From positions 1 through 35,995 of the forward strand of contig CAKNRV010000014.1 in assembly GCA_930991035.1 (NCBI GenBank): a stretch of 35,995 nt of DNA. Reading direction: 5' to 3'. Under the pieces are notes generated by a model that worked only from the letters and a program-made list of their open reading frames with translations, made no database searches and was not told the DNA's origin. A program made the translations under genes and the position numbers. This DNA is from an uncultured Clostridium sp. GTDB taxonomy: Bacteria > Bacillota > Clostridia > TANB77 > CAG-508. The first letter of the stretch is position 1, and the number at the start of each line of letters is the position of its first letter. Below are positions 26,330-35,828 of the stretch, one piece after another.

Positions 26330-26432
26330 CTATTTACCACTCCTAATTTTCATTAACTTAATTTTGCTATATATTTTTACACAAGTTATCAGAGGAAAAA
26401 TCAATAAGACTTTATCCTCTGATTTTTTGTGT

Positions 26433-27755
26433 TTACTCTAAGAATCCTTTATAATGTCTCATTACTAATTGAGACTCTAATTGTTGTATTGTTTCTAAAG
26501 CAACACCTACGACAATTAATATAGATGTTCCTCCAAAAGCTAAATCTACATTTGGTATAAATCTAACTAACATTGGAATAATTGCAACTACTGCTAAGTA
26601 TAATCCACCAAACCAAGTCAATTTGCTTATTATTGATGCTAAGTAATCTGTGGTTGGTTTTCCAGCTCTTATACCAGGAATAAATCCACCATTCATCTTT
26701 ATTCTGCTAGATATATCTGCTGGGTTAAATGTAGCATACGTATAGAAAAATGTAAATCCTACTATCAATAATAAATATACTATTGCATTTGCTATTGTAT
26801 AACCCCATCCAACACTTGATGTTGATGATGCTATTGAGAAATTATATATTGTAGCCCAGAATCCTGTTTGGCTAGCAATATCTGGTATAAACATCTGTAT
26901 TATCATAGCTGGGAATGTTAAGAATGATGAAGCAAATATTATTGGCATAACACCTGCCATAACAAGTTTTAATGGAATATTAGTGTTTTGTGCTCCAACC
27001 ATCTTTCTTCCAACAACTCTTTTTGAATATTGTACAGGCACTCTTCTTTCAGCTTGTTGTACAAATACAACTGCTGCAACTAGAATTAAAGCTCCTATTA
27101 CTATTCCTAAAGCAATTAATAAACCTGTTGTACTAAATGCTCCACTTCCCATAATTAAATTCCATACTGTTGTAACAGCACCTGGTAATCCTGCAATGAT
27201 ACCTACAAATATAATTATTGAAATACCATTACCAATTCCTTTGTTTGTAATTTCATCTCCAAGCCACATAAGTAAGGCAGTTCCAGCCATTAATGATATA
27301 ACAACTGTAAATCCTGTCATAAAGCTTGTATCTATAAATATTCCAGAAGAACTATATGATAAGTATATTCCTAAACCTTCTATCAATGCCAAGAAAACAG
27401 TAAGAATTTTTGTATATTTATTAATTTTTCTTCTGCCTTCGTCTCCACCATCTTTAGTTAATCTTTCTAAAGCTGGTATAACCATTGATAATAATTGAAT
27501 TACAATTGACGCTGTAATATATGGGCTTATAGACATTGCAAAGATAGAGAATCTTGAAAATGCTCCACCAGAGATTAAGTCTATAAGTGATGCCATTCCA
27601 TTTGTATTTCCAAATACATCATTTAATGCAAATGTATCTACTCCTGGAACTGAAATATAGCATCCTAATCTAAATATTACTATTAATAATAGTGTATATA
27701 ATAATTTTTTTCTTACGTCCGGTGTCTTTAGCGCACTTTTAATTGTTTTGAACAC
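26433..27755 (-). CDS. secY: Protein translocase subunit SecY
   Basis: Forms the membrane pore of the Sec export pathway with SecE and SecG. The 440 aa contain ten hydrophobic segments. Diagnostic: PGVDTFALNDVFG and GGAFSRFSIFAMSISPYITASI near the N-terminus, the plug region, FNPADISSRIKMNGGFIPGIRAGKPT, and LESQLVMRHYKGFLE at the C-terminus. The start is GTG at 27755, directly after the rplO stop, with GAGGTGA inside the end of rplO as ribosome binding site, so the two are coupled. Confidence 0.97.
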   Translation of the reverse strand: MFKTIKSALKTPDVRKKLLYTLLLIVIFRLGCYISVPGVDTFALNDVFGNTNGMASLIDLISGGAFSRFSIFAMSISPYITASIVIQLLSMVIPALERLTKDGGDEGRRKINKYTKILTVFLALIEGLGIYLSYSSSGIFIDTSFMTGFTVVISLMAGTALLMWLGDEITNKGIGNGISIIIFVGIIAGLPGAVTTVWNLIMGSGAFSTTGLLIALGIVIGALILVAAVVFVQQAERRVPVQYSKRVVGRKMVGAQNTNIPLKLVMAGVMPIIFASSFLTFPAMIIQMFIPDIASQTGFWATIYNFSIASSTSSVGWGYTIANAIVYLLLIVGFTFFYTYATFNPADISSRIKMNGGFIPGIRAGKPTTDYLASIISKLTWFGGLYLAVVAIIPMLVRFIPNVDLAFGGTSILIVVGVALETIQQLESQLVMRHYKGFLE

Positions 27756-28190
27756 CTAGATCACCTCAGCCTTTCCTCCTAAAGCTTCTATTTTTTCAAT
27801 AGCTGCTTTAGTGAATCTTACAGCCTTAACTGTTACTTTTTTATCTAATTTACCAGTTGCAAGTACAACTATTCCGTCATTTGCTTTGCTTATTATTCCG
27901 TCTTTTATTAAGCTTTCTGCTGTGATTTCTTCTGTACTTGCTTTGTTAAGCATAGTCAATGTGACTTCTGTATAATTTTTAGCAAAGATGTTTGTAAATC
28001 CTCTTTTTGGTAATCTTCTATATAATGGTGTTTGACCACCTTCAAAACCTCTTCTAACTCCGCCACCAGATCTTGCTTTTTGTCCTTTATGACCTCTTCC
28101 AGAAGTCTTACCTAAACCAGAACCAACTCCACGTCCTACTCTTGTTCTAGTTTTAGTTTTTTGTGCTGGTTTTAAATCGTCTAATTTCAT
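27756..28190 (-). CDS. rplO: 50S ribosomal protein L15
   Basis: Late-assembly large-subunit protein. The 144 aa begin [20 protein letters not shown] and include the Gly/Arg-rich [20 protein letters not shown], then [27 protein letters not shown] precedes the ATG. Only 25 bp separate it from rpsE, so there is no room for rpmD, which normally lies between. Confidence 0.97.
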   Translation of the reverse strand: MKLDDLKPAQKTKTRTRVGRGVGSGLGKTSGRGHKGQKARSGGGVRRGFEGGQTPLYRRLPKRGFTNIFAKNYTEVTLTMLNKASTEEITAESLIKDGIISKANDGIVVLATGKLDKKVTVKAVRFTKAAIEKIEALGGKAEVI

Positions 28191-28215
28191 TTTGCTAGTA
28201 CACCTCCTCTTTAAA

Positions 28216-28707
28216 TTACATTATATCTTCTACTCTTTTTCCTCTTTTTTTAGCTACTTCTTCAACTGTTTGCATAGATTTTAATCCTTCTATTGTAGCA
28301 TATACAACATTTCTTGGATTGTTTGTTCCTATAATTTTTGTTCTTATATTTCTGTATCCAGCAAGTTCTAGAACAGGTCTAACGCTACCACCTGCTATAA
28401 TTCCAGTACCTTCTTCAGCTGGTTTTAATAAAACATTTGCGCTACCAAATTTTCCAACATATTCGTGTGGTATAGTAGTTCCAACAACAGGAACAGTTAC
28501 CAAGTTCTTTTTAGCATCTTCAATTGCTTTTTTGATTGCATCTGGAACTTCTGATGCTTTTCCATTTCCAACACCAACGTGTCCATTTTCGTCACCAACA
28601 ACAACTACTGCGCTAAATCTGAATGTTCTACCACCTTTTACAACCTTTGCAACTCTGTTAATAGCTACAACTTTTTCCTTTAATTCAGATGTATTTTCTG
28701 ATTGCAC
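28216..28707 (-). CDS. rpsE: 30S ribosomal protein S5
   Basis: Small-subunit protein that affects decoding accuracy. The 163 aa start at GTG 28707, 8 nt after GGAGGAAG. S5 motifs: [44 protein letters not shown] and [26 protein letters not shown]. Lies between rplR and rplO. Confidence 0.97.
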   Translation of the reverse strand: MQSENTSELKEKVVAINRVAKVVKGGRTFRFSAVVVVGDENGHVGVGNGKASEVPDAIKKAIEDAKKNLVTVPVVGTTIPHEYVGKFGSANVLLKPAEEGTGIIAGGSVRPVLELAGYRNIRTKIIGTNNPRNVVYATIEGLKSMQTVEEVAKKRGKRVEDIM

Positions 28708-28750
28708 TTTTTTCTTCCTCCTATCTACTTAATTTTTAAATTTCTATTTT

Positions 28751-29110
28751 CTAGAACTCTAATCCGCCTTCTCTTGCAGCATCAGCTAATGCTTTAACAA
28801 CACCGTGATATACATATCCGCCTCTATCAAAAACGACTGTTTTAATATTTTTCTCTAATGCTCTTTTTGCAATTAAAGCACCTACTTCTTTTGCAGCTTC
28901 AACATTAGAATGTTTAGTTTTTACTTCTTTATCAAGTGTTGAAGCAGCTACTAGAGTTGTTTGCTTAACATCATCTATAATTTGTACATATACATTGCTG
29001 TTACTTCTAAATACACATAATCTTGGGCATTCTGATGTTCCAGAAATTTTTCTACGTACTCTGATATGTCTTCTAACTCTTTCTGCTTTTCTGTTTGTCT
29101 TTTTTACCAT
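28751..29110 (-). CDS. rplR: 50S ribosomal protein L18
   Basis: Binds 5S rRNA in the central protuberance. The start is placed at 29110 ([15 protein letters not shown]), 7 nt after AAGGAG; the ATG six codons earlier overlaps the site. The 119 aa include [52 protein letters not shown]. The gap to rplF upstream is 302 bp, filled by P2 sequences. Confidence 0.97.
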   Translation of the reverse strand: MVKKTNRKAERVRRHIRVRRKISGTSECPRLCVFRSNSNVYVQIIDDVKQTTLVAASTLDKEVKTKHSNVEAAKEVGALIAKRALEKNIKTVVFDRGGYVYHGVVKALADAAREGGLEF

Positions 29111-29177
29111 TTTAAATCTCCTTTCCAACTAAAAGATTTTGCTCTTAGTTTATTTCGATTTGTTATTACTTTCTAAA

Positions 29178-29280
29178 TTTTAATCAAAAACGAGTATTGC
29201 TAATTACTGTTTTTAATGTTTAAATCAAAAGCAAGTATTACTAGGTAGCCGAGCAAATGATTTTGAAATAACATATTCAT
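29178..29280. repeat. Two P2 left-arm fragments in tandem with copy C
   Basis: AATCAAAAACGAGTATTGCTA ends lie at 29178-29202, and a second version (AATCAAAAGCAAGTATTACT) at 29222-29242 continues into AGCCGAGCAAATGATTTTGA. Both match the left arm of P2 but lack the core and right arm. With copy C they make three left arms in a row, suggesting repeated insertion and deletion in the rplF-rplR gap. Confidence 0.6.
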
Positions 29281-29289
29281 TATTTAGCA

Positions 29290-29412
29290 AATTTTAATCA
29301 AAAACGAGTAGTGCTAGGCGAACGAATAAAAATTTTTGAGATAGTACGAGTTGTACATCGAAAAAATTTTTATGAAGTTCAACACCGCAATACGAAGTTT
29401 TTCATTAAAATT
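29290..29412. repeat. P2 palindromic element, copy C
   Basis: A well-preserved 123-bp copy between rplF and rplR. Ends AATTTTAAT/ATTAAAATT, left arm AACGAGTAGTGCTAGG, core GAGATAGTAC-gagtt-GTACATCGA (29338-29361), right arm CACCGCAATACGAAGTTTTT. The right end stops one base before the rplF stop codon. Core orientation is plus. Confidence 0.8.
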
Positions 29413-29952
29413 TTATTTTTTGCCGGCTTTACCTTCCTTACGTCTAATATGCTCTTCAGCATACTTAATACCTTTACCTCTATATACTTCAGGTGGTCTT
29501 TTTGTTCTTACAACTGCTGCTGTTTGACCAACTAATTCTTTATCAATTCCTCTTACTGTAATGTGGTTAGCATCTGGAACATCAAAAGTAATTCCAGCTG
29601 GTGGATCCATTTCTACTGAATGTGAATATCCAAGATTCATTACTAATGTATTTCCTTTCTTTTGAGCTCTGTAACCAACACCATTTATTTCTAATTCTCT
29701 TTTATATTCGTTAAGAACACCTTCTATCATATTGTTTATTAATGTTCTTGTTAATCCGTGTAAACTTCTATTAAATGGTTCGTCATCGCATCTTGTTACA
29801 GTAATTACTTTATCATTTAATGTAGCTGTAATATTTTTATGTATATCTTTTTCTAAAGTACCCTTTGGTCCTTTAACAGTAATGTGATGTCCATCAATTT
29901 TAACTTCAACGCCATCTGGTACATTAATAGGCTTGTTTCCTATTCTTGACAT
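29413..29952 (-). CDS. rplF: 50S ribosomal protein L6
   Basis: Large-subunit protein near the factor-binding site. The 179 aa start MSRIGNKPINVPDGVEV and contain two L6 repeats; the C-terminal signature is PPEVYRGKGIKYAEEHIRRKEGK. GAAGGAGGG precedes the ATG. Flanked on both sides by P2 elements (C downstream, D upstream). Confidence 0.98.
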   Translation of the reverse strand: MSRIGNKPINVPDGVEVKIDGHHITVKGPKGTLEKDIHKNITATLNDKVITVTRCDDEPFNRSLHGLTRTLINNMIEGVLNEYKRELEINGVGYRAQKKGNTLVMNLGYSHSVEMDPPAGITFDVPDANHITVRGIDKELVGQTAAVVRTKRPPEVYRGKGIKYAEEHIRRKEGKAGKK

Positions 29953-29976
29953 ATCTTTTATTTCCCTCCTTCTTCT

Positions 29977-30098
29977 AGAATTAATGAAAACCTGCGTATT
30001 GCTGTGTCAATCTTCGCTTCAAAATTTTCGATGTACACACGTACTATCTCAAATTTTTCAGCTTGATTTCCTTGCACTACTTGGTTTTGATTAATTCT
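29977..30098. repeat. P2 palindromic element, copy D (inverted)
   Basis: A 122-bp copy between rpsH and rplF, with core orientation minus. Ends AGAATTAATGAAAA and TTTTGATTAATTCT are near-perfect inverted repeats. The core reads CGATGTAC-acac-GTACTATCTC on the plus strand, the complement of the other copies. Confidence 0.8.
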
Positions 30099-30107
30099 TA
30101 ATTAATC

Positions 30108-30506
30108 TTACCAAACGTAAGCTAGGACTTCTCCTCCTAAGCCTTCGTTTCTTGCTTCTTTATCTGTTTTAATTCCTTTTGAAGTAGATATAAGAGCTAT
30201 ACCTAAACCATTTAATACTCTAGGTAATTCATCTTTAGATGCATATACTCTTAATCCTGGCTTGCTTATTCTTTTTATTCCATCAATAACTCTTTTTCCT
30301 TTTTCGTCATATTTTAGAGTTATTCTTATAATTCCTTGACGAGAATCATCTATTTCTTCAAATGCTGCTATATATCCTTCTTTAAATAGAATATTAGCAA
30401 TTGCTCTTTTCATATTTGATGCTGGGACATCAACTGTTTTATGTTTTGAGCTGTTAGCATTTCTTATTCTTGTTAACATATCTGCTATTGGATCTGTTGT
30501 ATTCAA
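30108..30506 (-). CDS. rpsH: 30S ribosomal protein S8
   Basis: Binds helix 21 of 16S rRNA. I place the start at TTG 30506 (N-terminus then [17 protein letters not shown]), 8 nt after AGGAGGG, giving 132 aa, the standard length. The ATG at 30542 would add residues encoded by the ribosome binding site and overlap the rpsN stop. The C-terminus [16 protein letters not shown] is typical. Confidence 0.96.
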   Translation of the reverse strand: MNTTDPIADMLTRIRNANSSKHKTVDVPASNMKRAIANILFKEGYIAAFEEIDDSRQGIIRITLKYDEKGKRVIDGIKRISKPGLRVYASKDELPRVLNGLGIALISTSKGIKTDKEARNEGLGGEVLAYVW

Positions 30507-30535
30507 TTTATTTTCCCTCCTTCTTTTAATTGGAT

Positions 30536-30721
30536 TTACCAACTTGCTTTTTTTACTCCTGGGATTTCTCCTTTATGAGCTAATTCTCTAAAGCATACAC
30601 GGCAAATTCCAAATTTTCTAATATAAGCGTGTGGTCTTCCACAAATTTTGCATCTATTATATTCTCTTGTCTTATATTTTTGTTCTCTTTGTTGTTTAAC
30701 TTTTAAAGATTTTTTTGCCAT
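30536..30721 (-). CDS. rpsN: 30S ribosomal protein S14, type Z
   Basis: Zinc-binding short form of S14, 61 aa. The start is ATG 30721 ([11 protein letters not shown]), preceded by AAAGGAG; the longer frame upstream includes that site. Zinc ligands Cys24, Cys27, Cys40 and Cys43 (CKIC...CRVC). Ends [11 protein letters not shown] as usual. The gap to rplE upstream carries P2 copy E. Confidence 0.97.
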   Translation of the reverse strand: MAKKSLKVKQQREQKYKTREYNRCKICGRPHAYIRKFGICRVCFRELAHKGEIPGVKKASW

Positions 30722-30817
30722 CTTTTTCTCCTTTCCCAAATTATTTCTAATCAAATTATCTAATCAATATTTCCTCTCCGTCTATATTTTGTTTTCAAAT
30801 TTTCTCTATTAATCTGT

Positions 30818-30941
30818 AAAATTAATTAGAAACGAGTATTGCTAGGAAAACAAGCTAAAAATTTTGAGATTGTACTTTGTGTACATCGAAAAATTTTTAT
30901 GCGTAGTTTGACACCGCAAGACGAAGTTTATAATTAATTTT
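30818..30941. repeat. P2 palindromic element, copy E
   Basis: A 124-bp copy between rplE and rpsN with perfect 11-bp ends AAAATTAATTA/TAATTAATTTT. Left arm AACGAGTATTGCTAGG, core GAGATTGTAC-tttgt-GTACATCGA (30865-30889), right arm CACCGCAAGACGAAGTTT. Its end is 2 bp from the rplE stop codon. Core orientation is plus. Confidence 0.8.
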
Positions 30942-30943
30942 AA

Positions 30944-31483
30944 TTAGCTTTTAAATGGCATCCCAAGTAGAGTAAGCAACTCCTTAGCCTCTTCGTCAGT
31001 TTTTGCTGTTGTAACGAAGATTATATCCATTCCTCTAATTTTATCAATTTTATCATATTCAATTTCAGGGAATATTAATTGTTCTTTAATACCCATTGAA
31101 TAATTTCCTCTACCATCAAATGAATCGCCTGATACTCCTCTAAAATCTCTAACTCTTGGAAGTGCTACATTAAATAGTTTGTATGCAAAATCATACATTT
31201 TTCCTCTTCTTAATGTAACTTTACATCCCATATTTATTCCTTCTCTTACTTTGAAAGCTGCTATTGCTTTTTTTGCTTTTGTTATAACTGGTCTTTGACC
31301 TGTAATTAATGTAACATCATTAATAGCATTTTCAAGTGTTTTAGGATTATCTTTAGTATCACCTAAACCTATATTTATAACTATTTTATCTAGTTTTGGA
31401 ACTTCCATAACTGATTTATAGTTAAATTTTTTCATCATTGCAGGTATAATTTCTTTTTCATATTGCTCTCTTAAAATTTCCAT
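30944..31483 (-). CDS. rplE: 50S ribosomal protein L5
   Basis: Binds 5S rRNA and contacts P-site tRNA. The 179 aa include [50 protein letters not shown] and [25 protein letters not shown] lies upstream of the ATG. Order rplX-rplE-rpsN is standard. Confidence 0.98.
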   Translation of the reverse strand: MEILREQYEKEIIPAMMKKFNYKSVMEVPKLDKIVINIGLGDTKDNPKTLENAINDVTLITGQRPVITKAKKAIAAFKVREGINMGCKVTLRRGKMYDFAYKLFNVALPRVRDFRGVSGDSFDGRGNYSMGIKEQLIFPEIEYDKIDKIRGMDIIFVTTAKTDEEAKELLTLLGMPFKS

Positions 31484-31507
31484 AACTTCTTCTTTTTCCT
31501 CCTTTCA

Positions 31508-31816
31508 CTATTTTAATTTTGCTCCGCATTTTTGACAAACACGTACCTTTTCATCTTTTTCTATTTTATATTGAACTCTAGTTGCTTTACCGCATTTAGG
31601 ACATACAACATTTACCTTACTGCTATGTATAGCACATTCTACTGGTATAATGCCGCTTTCCTCTCCTTGTTTTCTAGCTTTAACGTGTTTTTTTCTTATA
31701 TTAACGCCCTTAACTATTACTTTTTCTGTTTTTGGGATTACTTCTAAAACTTCTCCTGTTTTACCTTTATCATTTCCAGATAAAACCTTAACTGTATCAC
31801 CTTTTTTTATTCTCAT
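31508..31816 (-). CDS. rplX: 50S ribosomal protein L24, zinc-type
   Basis: Assembly-initiating large-subunit protein. The 102 aa begin with the KOW motif (MRIKKGDTVKVLSGNDKGKTGEVLEV split over residues 1-26). Four cysteines near the C-terminus, Cys72, Cys75, Cys94 and Cys97, form a probable zinc ribbon, as in many Firmicutes L24 proteins. AGAGGTG precedes the ATG. Confidence 0.97.
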   Translation of the reverse strand: MRIKKGDTVKVLSGNDKGKTGEVLEVIPKTEKVIVKGVNIRKKHVKARKQGEESGIIPVECAIHSSKVNVVCPKCGKATRVQYKIEKDEKVRVCQKCGAKLK

Positions 31817-31871
31817 TTATTTTTCACCTCTTCCTTTAAGTGAGATTTCTATTCTTGTTAAACTCTTATTT

Positions 31872-32240
31872 TTATAATACCTCAGGTGCAAGTGAAAGTA
31901 TCTTCATATAATCCTTCTCTCTTAATTCTCTTGCAACAGGCCCAAATATACGAGTTCCTCTTGGTGTTCCATCTTCCCTTATTATAACTGCTGCATTTTC
32001 GTCAAATCTAACATAAGAACCATCTGCTCTTCTTGTAGGCTTCTTTGTTCTAACTACAACAGCTTTTACAACATCACCTTTTTTTACAACGCCACCAGGT
32101 GTAGCTGTTTTAACAGAAGCAACTATTATGTCACCAATTCTAGCATATTTTCTATATGAACCACCTAGACATCTGATACACATAATTTCTTTTGCACCTG
32201 TGTTGTCTGCTACTTTTAATATTGATTGTTGTTGTACCAT
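31872..32240 (-). CDS. rplN: 50S ribosomal protein L14
   Basis: Large-subunit protein at the subunit interface. The 122 aa contain [35 protein letters not shown] and [36 protein letters not shown] precedes the ATG. Lies between rpsQ and rplX. Confidence 0.98.
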   Translation of the reverse strand: MVQQQSILKVADNTGAKEIMCIRCLGGSYRKYARIGDIIVASVKTATPGGVVKKGDVVKAVVVRTKKPTRRADGSYVRFDENAAVIIREDGTPRGTRIFGPVARELREKDYMKILSLAPEVL

Positions 32241-32259
32241 TTTTGATTTTCCTCCTTTT

Positions 32260-32523
32260 TTATTTAATTACTGCCTTCTCCATAATTTCAACTACTCTCC
32301 ATCTTTTATCTTTTGATAGAGGTCTAGTTTCCATAACTCTTACTTTGTCTCCGATTTGGCATTCATTGTTTTCGTCATGTGCTTTTAGTTTATATGTCTT
32401 TTTTTGGATTTTTCCATAAGTTTTGTTCATTTCGTTTGTTTGAACAGAAACAACTACTGTTTTATCCATTTTATTTGATGAAACAATACCAACCATCTCT
32501 TTGCGAAGATTTCTTCCTTCCAT
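32260..32523 (-). CDS. rpsQ: 30S ribosomal protein S17
   Basis: Early-assembly small-subunit protein, 87 aa, OB fold. Typical segments: [56 protein letters not shown] spread over residues 40-82. GAAAGGAG precedes the ATG. Lies between rpmC and rplN. Confidence 0.97.
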   Translation of the reverse strand: MEGRNLRKEMVGIVSSNKMDKTVVVSVQTNEMNKTYGKIQKKTYKLKAHDENNECQIGDKVRVMETRPLSKDKRWRVVEIMEKAVIK

Positions 32524-32600
32524 ATTAATCTCCTTTCTACCAATTTAATCTTGTAACGCTGGCAAACTTTTTTTCATTAAGTATGTCCTCGCTTGGTAAT

Positions 32601-32801
32601 TTATTTGCTTTCTTGTAATTTTCTTTCAGTTAAAACTGTATTTATTCTAGCTATGTCTTTCTTAACTTCTTTTATTTTCATAGGATTATCTAATCCGTGT
32701 GTTGCTAAACTAAATCTTAATTTGAATAACTCAGATTTTAATTCTCCTAATTCTTTTTCTAAGTCAGGTGAAGACATTTCTCTTATTTTATTTATCTTCA
32801 T
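32601..32801 (-). CDS. rpmC: 50S ribosomal protein L29
   Basis: Small helical protein at the tunnel exit, part of the docking site for nascent-chain factors. The 66 aa contain [20 protein letters not shown] and [18 protein letters not shown]. Its ATG lies within the end of rplP (14-bp overlap), with GGTGG as ribosome binding site, so translation is coupled. Confidence 0.97.
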   Translation of the reverse strand: MKINKIREMSSPDLEKELGELKSELFKLRFSLATHGLDNPMKIKEVKKDIARINTVLTERKLQESK

Positions 32802-33231
32802 CTATCTCACCACCTATTTCAGTTTCCTTTTGTACAAATTTGCACTTTACAGATAGTTTGTTTGCAGCAAGTCTTAGTGCTTCTCTTGCAACTTCTTCAC
32901 TAACGTCTGCTAATTCAAACATTACTCTGCCTGGTTTTACATTTGCTACCCAAAATTCAACAGCACCTTTACCTTTACCCATACGAGTTCCAATAGGTTT
33001 TCTTGTGATTGGTTTGTCTGGGAATATTTTAATCCAAACTTTACCACCTCTTTTTATATAACGTGTCATAGCAACACGGGCTGCTTCTATTTGGTTAGAT
33101 GTTATTTGTCCTGCTTCTAGAGCTTGTAATCCATACATTCCGTCTGTAACTCTGTTTCCTCTAGTAGCTTTTCCTCTATTTCTACCTTTTTGTTGTTTTC
33201 TATATTTTGTTCTTTTTGGTATTAATGGCAT
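32788..33231 (-). CDS. rplP: 50S ribosomal protein L16
   Basis: Large-subunit protein that organises the A-site tRNA pocket. The 147 aa begin [20 protein letters not shown] and include [42 protein letters not shown]. The ATG overlaps the rpsC stop by one base (TAATG). The C-terminus overlaps rpmC. Confidence 0.98.
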   Translation of the reverse strand: MPLIPKRTKYRKQQKGRNRGKATRGNRVTDGMYGLQALEAGQITSNQIEAARVAMTRYIKRGGKVWIKIFPDKPITRKPIGTRMGKGKGAVEFWVANVKPGRVMFELADVSEEVAREALRLAANKLSVKCKFVQKETEIGGEIDEDK

Positions 33232-33893
33232 TATTTGTCTCCTCCTTCCACTACTTTCTTTTTAGTAGGAAGAACTTCTCCTTTATATATCCAAACTTTA
33301 ACACCGATTTTTCCATATGTTGTATCTGCTTCTGCAAATCCATAATCTATATCAGCTCTTAAAGTTTGAAGTGGAATAGTTCCTTCTTTATAGAATTCAG
33401 TTCTAGCCATATCTGCTCCACCTAATCTTCCAGATACTGAAGTTTTAATTCCTAAAGCACCTGATTTCATAGTTTTTTGCATACATTGTTTCATAGCTCT
33501 TCTGAAAGAAATTCTTCTTTCTAATTGTCCAGCTATATTTTCTGCAACTAATTGAGCATCTAAGTCTATATTTTTAACCTCAACTATATTTAAATTTACT
33601 TCTTTCTTAATCATTTTTTCAAGTTCTGCTTTTAAGCTTTCAGCTAAGTTTCCGCCTTTACCAATAATAATTCCTGGTTTAGCTGCGTAAACATTAACTT
33701 TAACGAATTTAGCTGTTCTTTCAATTTCTATTTTAGAAATACCAGCTGCATATAATTTTTTCTTAACATACACACGAATTTTATGGTCTTCTACTAAGTA
33801 ATCTCCAAAATCTTTCTTATTTGCATACCATTTTGAATTCCAATCTTTTATAACACCAACTCTTAATCCGTGTGGATCCATTTTTTGTCCCAT
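33231..33893 (-). CDS. rpsC: 30S ribosomal protein S3
   Basis: Part of the mRNA entry site. The 220 aa begin [21 protein letters not shown], contain the KH-domain loop [20 protein letters not shown] and the C-terminal [31 protein letters not shown] precedes the ATG. Between rplV and rplP, coupled to rplP. Confidence 0.98.
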   Translation of the reverse strand: MGQKMDPHGLRVGVIKDWNSKWYANKKDFGDYLVEDHKIRVYVKKKLYAAGISKIEIERTAKFVKVNVYAAKPGIIIGKGGNLAESLKAELEKMIKKEVNLNIVEVKNIDLDAQLVAENIAGQLERRISFRRAMKQCMQKTMKSGALGIKTSVSGRLGGADMARTEFYKEGTIPLQTLRADIDYGFAEADTTYGKIGVKVWIYKGEVLPTKKKVVEGGDK

Positions 33894-33919
33894 TTTGTAA
33901 ATGTCCTCCTTCCTTTCTA

Positions 33920-34279
33920 CTAATCTCTCTCTTTTAATACTATTGTTATATGGCTTGTTCTCTTTCTAATTCTAACTGCGCTTCCTTTTGCAGCAGGTCT
34001 TATTCTCTTTAATGTTGGACCTTGATTTGCAAAAATGTCAGCAACATATAATTTCTCGTGAGCCATATGGTGATTGTTTTCAGCATTTGCAATTGCTGAT
34101 TTTAATAATTTTTCTAACATTTCTGATGAAGCCTTTGGTGTATATTTTAAAATTGCTAAAGCTTCGTCTATATCTTTACCTTTTATTAAATCTGCTACAA
34201 TTTTAACTTTTCTTGAAGAAATTCTAGCATATTTAAGAGTAGCTTTTGCTTGTGGTACTAATTCTTGATTTGCTTCCAC
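33920..34279 (-). CDS. rplV: 50S ribosomal protein L22
   Basis: Large-subunit protein whose hairpin lines the exit tunnel. The 119 aa contain [36 protein letters not shown] and the hairpin [25 protein letters not shown] in the last third. GAAGGAGGG precedes the ATG. Between rpsS and rpsC. Confidence 0.98.
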   Translation of the reverse strand: MEANQELVPQAKATLKYARISSRKVKIVADLIKGKDIDEALAILKYTPKASSEMLEKLLKSAIANAENNHHMAHEKLYVADIFANQGPTLKRIRPAAKGSAVRIRKRTSHITIVLKERD

Positions 34280-34310
34280 TTTCTATTCCCTCCTTCTATT
34301 ATTATATAGG

Positions 34311-34589
34311 TTATTTAGTTGTTGTTGTTTTATCTCCTGAGTGTCCTTTAAATGTTCTTGTAGGTGCAAATTCACCTAATTTATGTCCTATCATTTCTTC
34401 TGAAATATATACTGGCACGTGTTTTCTTCCATCGTGTACAGCTATTGTATGTCCAACCATTTGTGGATATATTGTAGAAGCTCTTGACCAGGTCTTTATA
34501 ACTTCTTTTTTGCCACTCTCATTCATTGCTTCAACTCTTTTTAATAATTCTGGAGCAACAAATGGTTGTTTTTTACTTGATCTTGACAT
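34311..34589 (-). CDS. rpsS: 30S ribosomal protein S19
   Basis: Small-subunit head protein near the A-site finger. The 92 aa begin [20 protein letters not shown] and contain [52 protein letters not shown] across residues 29-84. GATAGGAGG precedes the ATG. Between rplB and rplV. Confidence 0.98.
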   Translation of the reverse strand: MSRSSKKQPFVAPELLKRVEAMNESGKKEVIKTWSRASTIYPQMVGHTIAVHDGRKHVPVYISEEMIGHKLGEFAPTRTFKGHSGDKTTTTK

Positions 34590-34607
34590 TTAACTATTCC
34601 TCCTATC

Positions 34608-35429
34608 TTATTTTCTTCTCTTAACTATAAACTTATCAGTCCTATTATTTTTCTTTCTTGTCTTATATCCAAGTGCTGGTTTACCCCAAGGTGTTAATGG
34701 TCCTGCGTGACCAACTGGAGCTCTACCTTCACCACCACCGTGTGGGTGATCAACAGGGTTCATAACAGATCCTCTAACTTCTGGTTTCCAACCCATATGT
34801 CTTTTTCTACCAGCTTTACCAAGTTTAACATTTTCATATTCTTGGTTTCCAACTGTTCCTATTGTAGCTTTACATATAGACATAACAAGTCTCATTTCTC
34901 CAGATGGAAGTCTTACGTGAGCATATTTTCCCTCTTTAGCCATTAATTGTGCTTCTTGTCCTGCTGCTCTAACTAATTTTCCACCTTGGCCTGGATTTAA
35001 TTCTATGTTGTGAATCATAGTACCAACTGGTATATTTTCGATTCTCATACAATTTCCTGGTTTAATATCAGCTTTTTCTCCTGATATTACTGTTGCACCA
35101 TCTGTTAATCCTACTGGTGCTAATATATATGCCTTTTCTCCATCTTCATATTGGATTAATGCTATATTTGCACTTCTGTTTGGGTCATATTCTATACCAA
35201 TAACAGTTGCTGGCATATCTACTTTATTTCTTTTAAAATCAACTATTCTATATTTTTGTCTATTACCTCCACCTTGATGTCTTACTGTGATTTTACCTTG
35301 TGCATTTCTTCCTGCTTTTTCTTTCTTTGTTGTAATTAAAGATTTTTCAGGAGTTTTTTTAGTAATTTCACTATAATCTAAGACTGTCATATTTCTTCTT
35401 GATGGTGTATAGGCTTTGAAGTGTTTCAT
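34608..35429 (-). CDS. rplB: 50S ribosomal protein L2
   Basis: Core protein near the peptidyl transferase centre. The 273 aa begin [20 protein letters not shown] and include the conserved C-terminal [20 protein letters not shown] with the functional His, then [20 protein letters not shown] precedes the ATG. The gap upstream, toward rplW, is abnormal: it contains P2 copy F and a small ORF. Confidence 0.98.
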   Translation of the reverse strand: MKHFKAYTPSRRNMTVLDYSEITKKTPEKSLITTKKEKAGRNAQGKITVRHQGGGNRQKYRIVDFKRNKVDMPATVIGIEYDPNRSANIALIQYEDGEKAYILAPVGLTDGATVISGEKADIKPGNCMRIENIPVGTMIHNIELNPGQGGKLVRAAGQEAQLMAKEGKYAHVRLPSGEMRLVMSICKATIGTVGNQEYENVKLGKAGRKRHMGWKPEVRGSVMNPVDHPHGGGEGRAPVGHAGPLTPWGKPALGYKTRKKNNRTDKFIVKRRK

Positions 35430-35445
35430 TTTTTTCTCCTTTCAC

Positions 35446-35567
35446 GAATTTATGAAAAACTTCGCATTACTTTGTCAAGCTTCGCAAATGCCTCCTCGAT
35501 GTACACCCCGTACTATCTCGTAGCCATATTGCTCGCTTTCCTTGTACTACTCGTTTTTGCTAAATTC
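35446..35567. repeat. P2 palindromic element, copy F (inverted)
   Basis: A 122-bp copy immediately upstream of the rplB ribosome binding site, core orientation minus. Plus-strand core CGATGTAC-accc-CGTACTATCTC (35497-35519). Ends GAATTTA/TAAATTC, arms AACTTCGCATTAC and TACTACTCGTTTTTGC. The AT blocks around the core are replaced by a GCCTCCT/TAGCCAT stretch, the main divergence of this copy. Confidence 0.75.
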
Positions 35568-35654
35568 TTTTTTCTATTTTCTTAATAATATTTACGGATT
35601 TTTTCCTGCTCCGCATTGCAGATATTCTTTATTTTCTGGGTATTTTCCCAATAA

Positions 35655-35825
35655 TTATTTTTGATTTTCTTCTGAATTTTGGTCAACTGAGCGAATAAAT
35701 TCTTTTCTTTTTTTCATTGCTTCAGCCAATTTTTTACCAGCGTCAGAAGTATCACTTTTAGGTAATGTTATTTTTTCTGGGTTATAAGCATATTTGTCTC
35801 TGAATTTCTTTGCATCATTATTCAT
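35655..35825 (-). CDS. 56-aa lysine-rich protein of unknown function in the S10 operon
   Basis: An ATG 3 bp after the rplW stop opens a 56-codon frame: MNNDAKKFRDKYAYNPEKI, then TLPKSDTSDAGKKLAEAMKK, RKEFIRSVDQNSEENQK. GGGGGC at the end of rplW serves as a plausible ribosome binding site 8-9 nt upstream, so translation would be coupled to L23. It has no signal peptide or membrane segment, and is highly charged with a central amphipathic helix. I do not recognise it; no standard S10 operon has a gene between rplW and rplB. Balanced amino-acid use and tight coupling argue for a real gene. A hairpin TGGG-AAAATA-CCCA follows its stop. Confidence 0.6.
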   Translation of the reverse strand: MNNDAKKFRDKYAYNPEKITLPKSDTSDAGKKLAEAMKKRKEFIRSVDQNSEENQK

Positions 35826-35828
35826 ATT

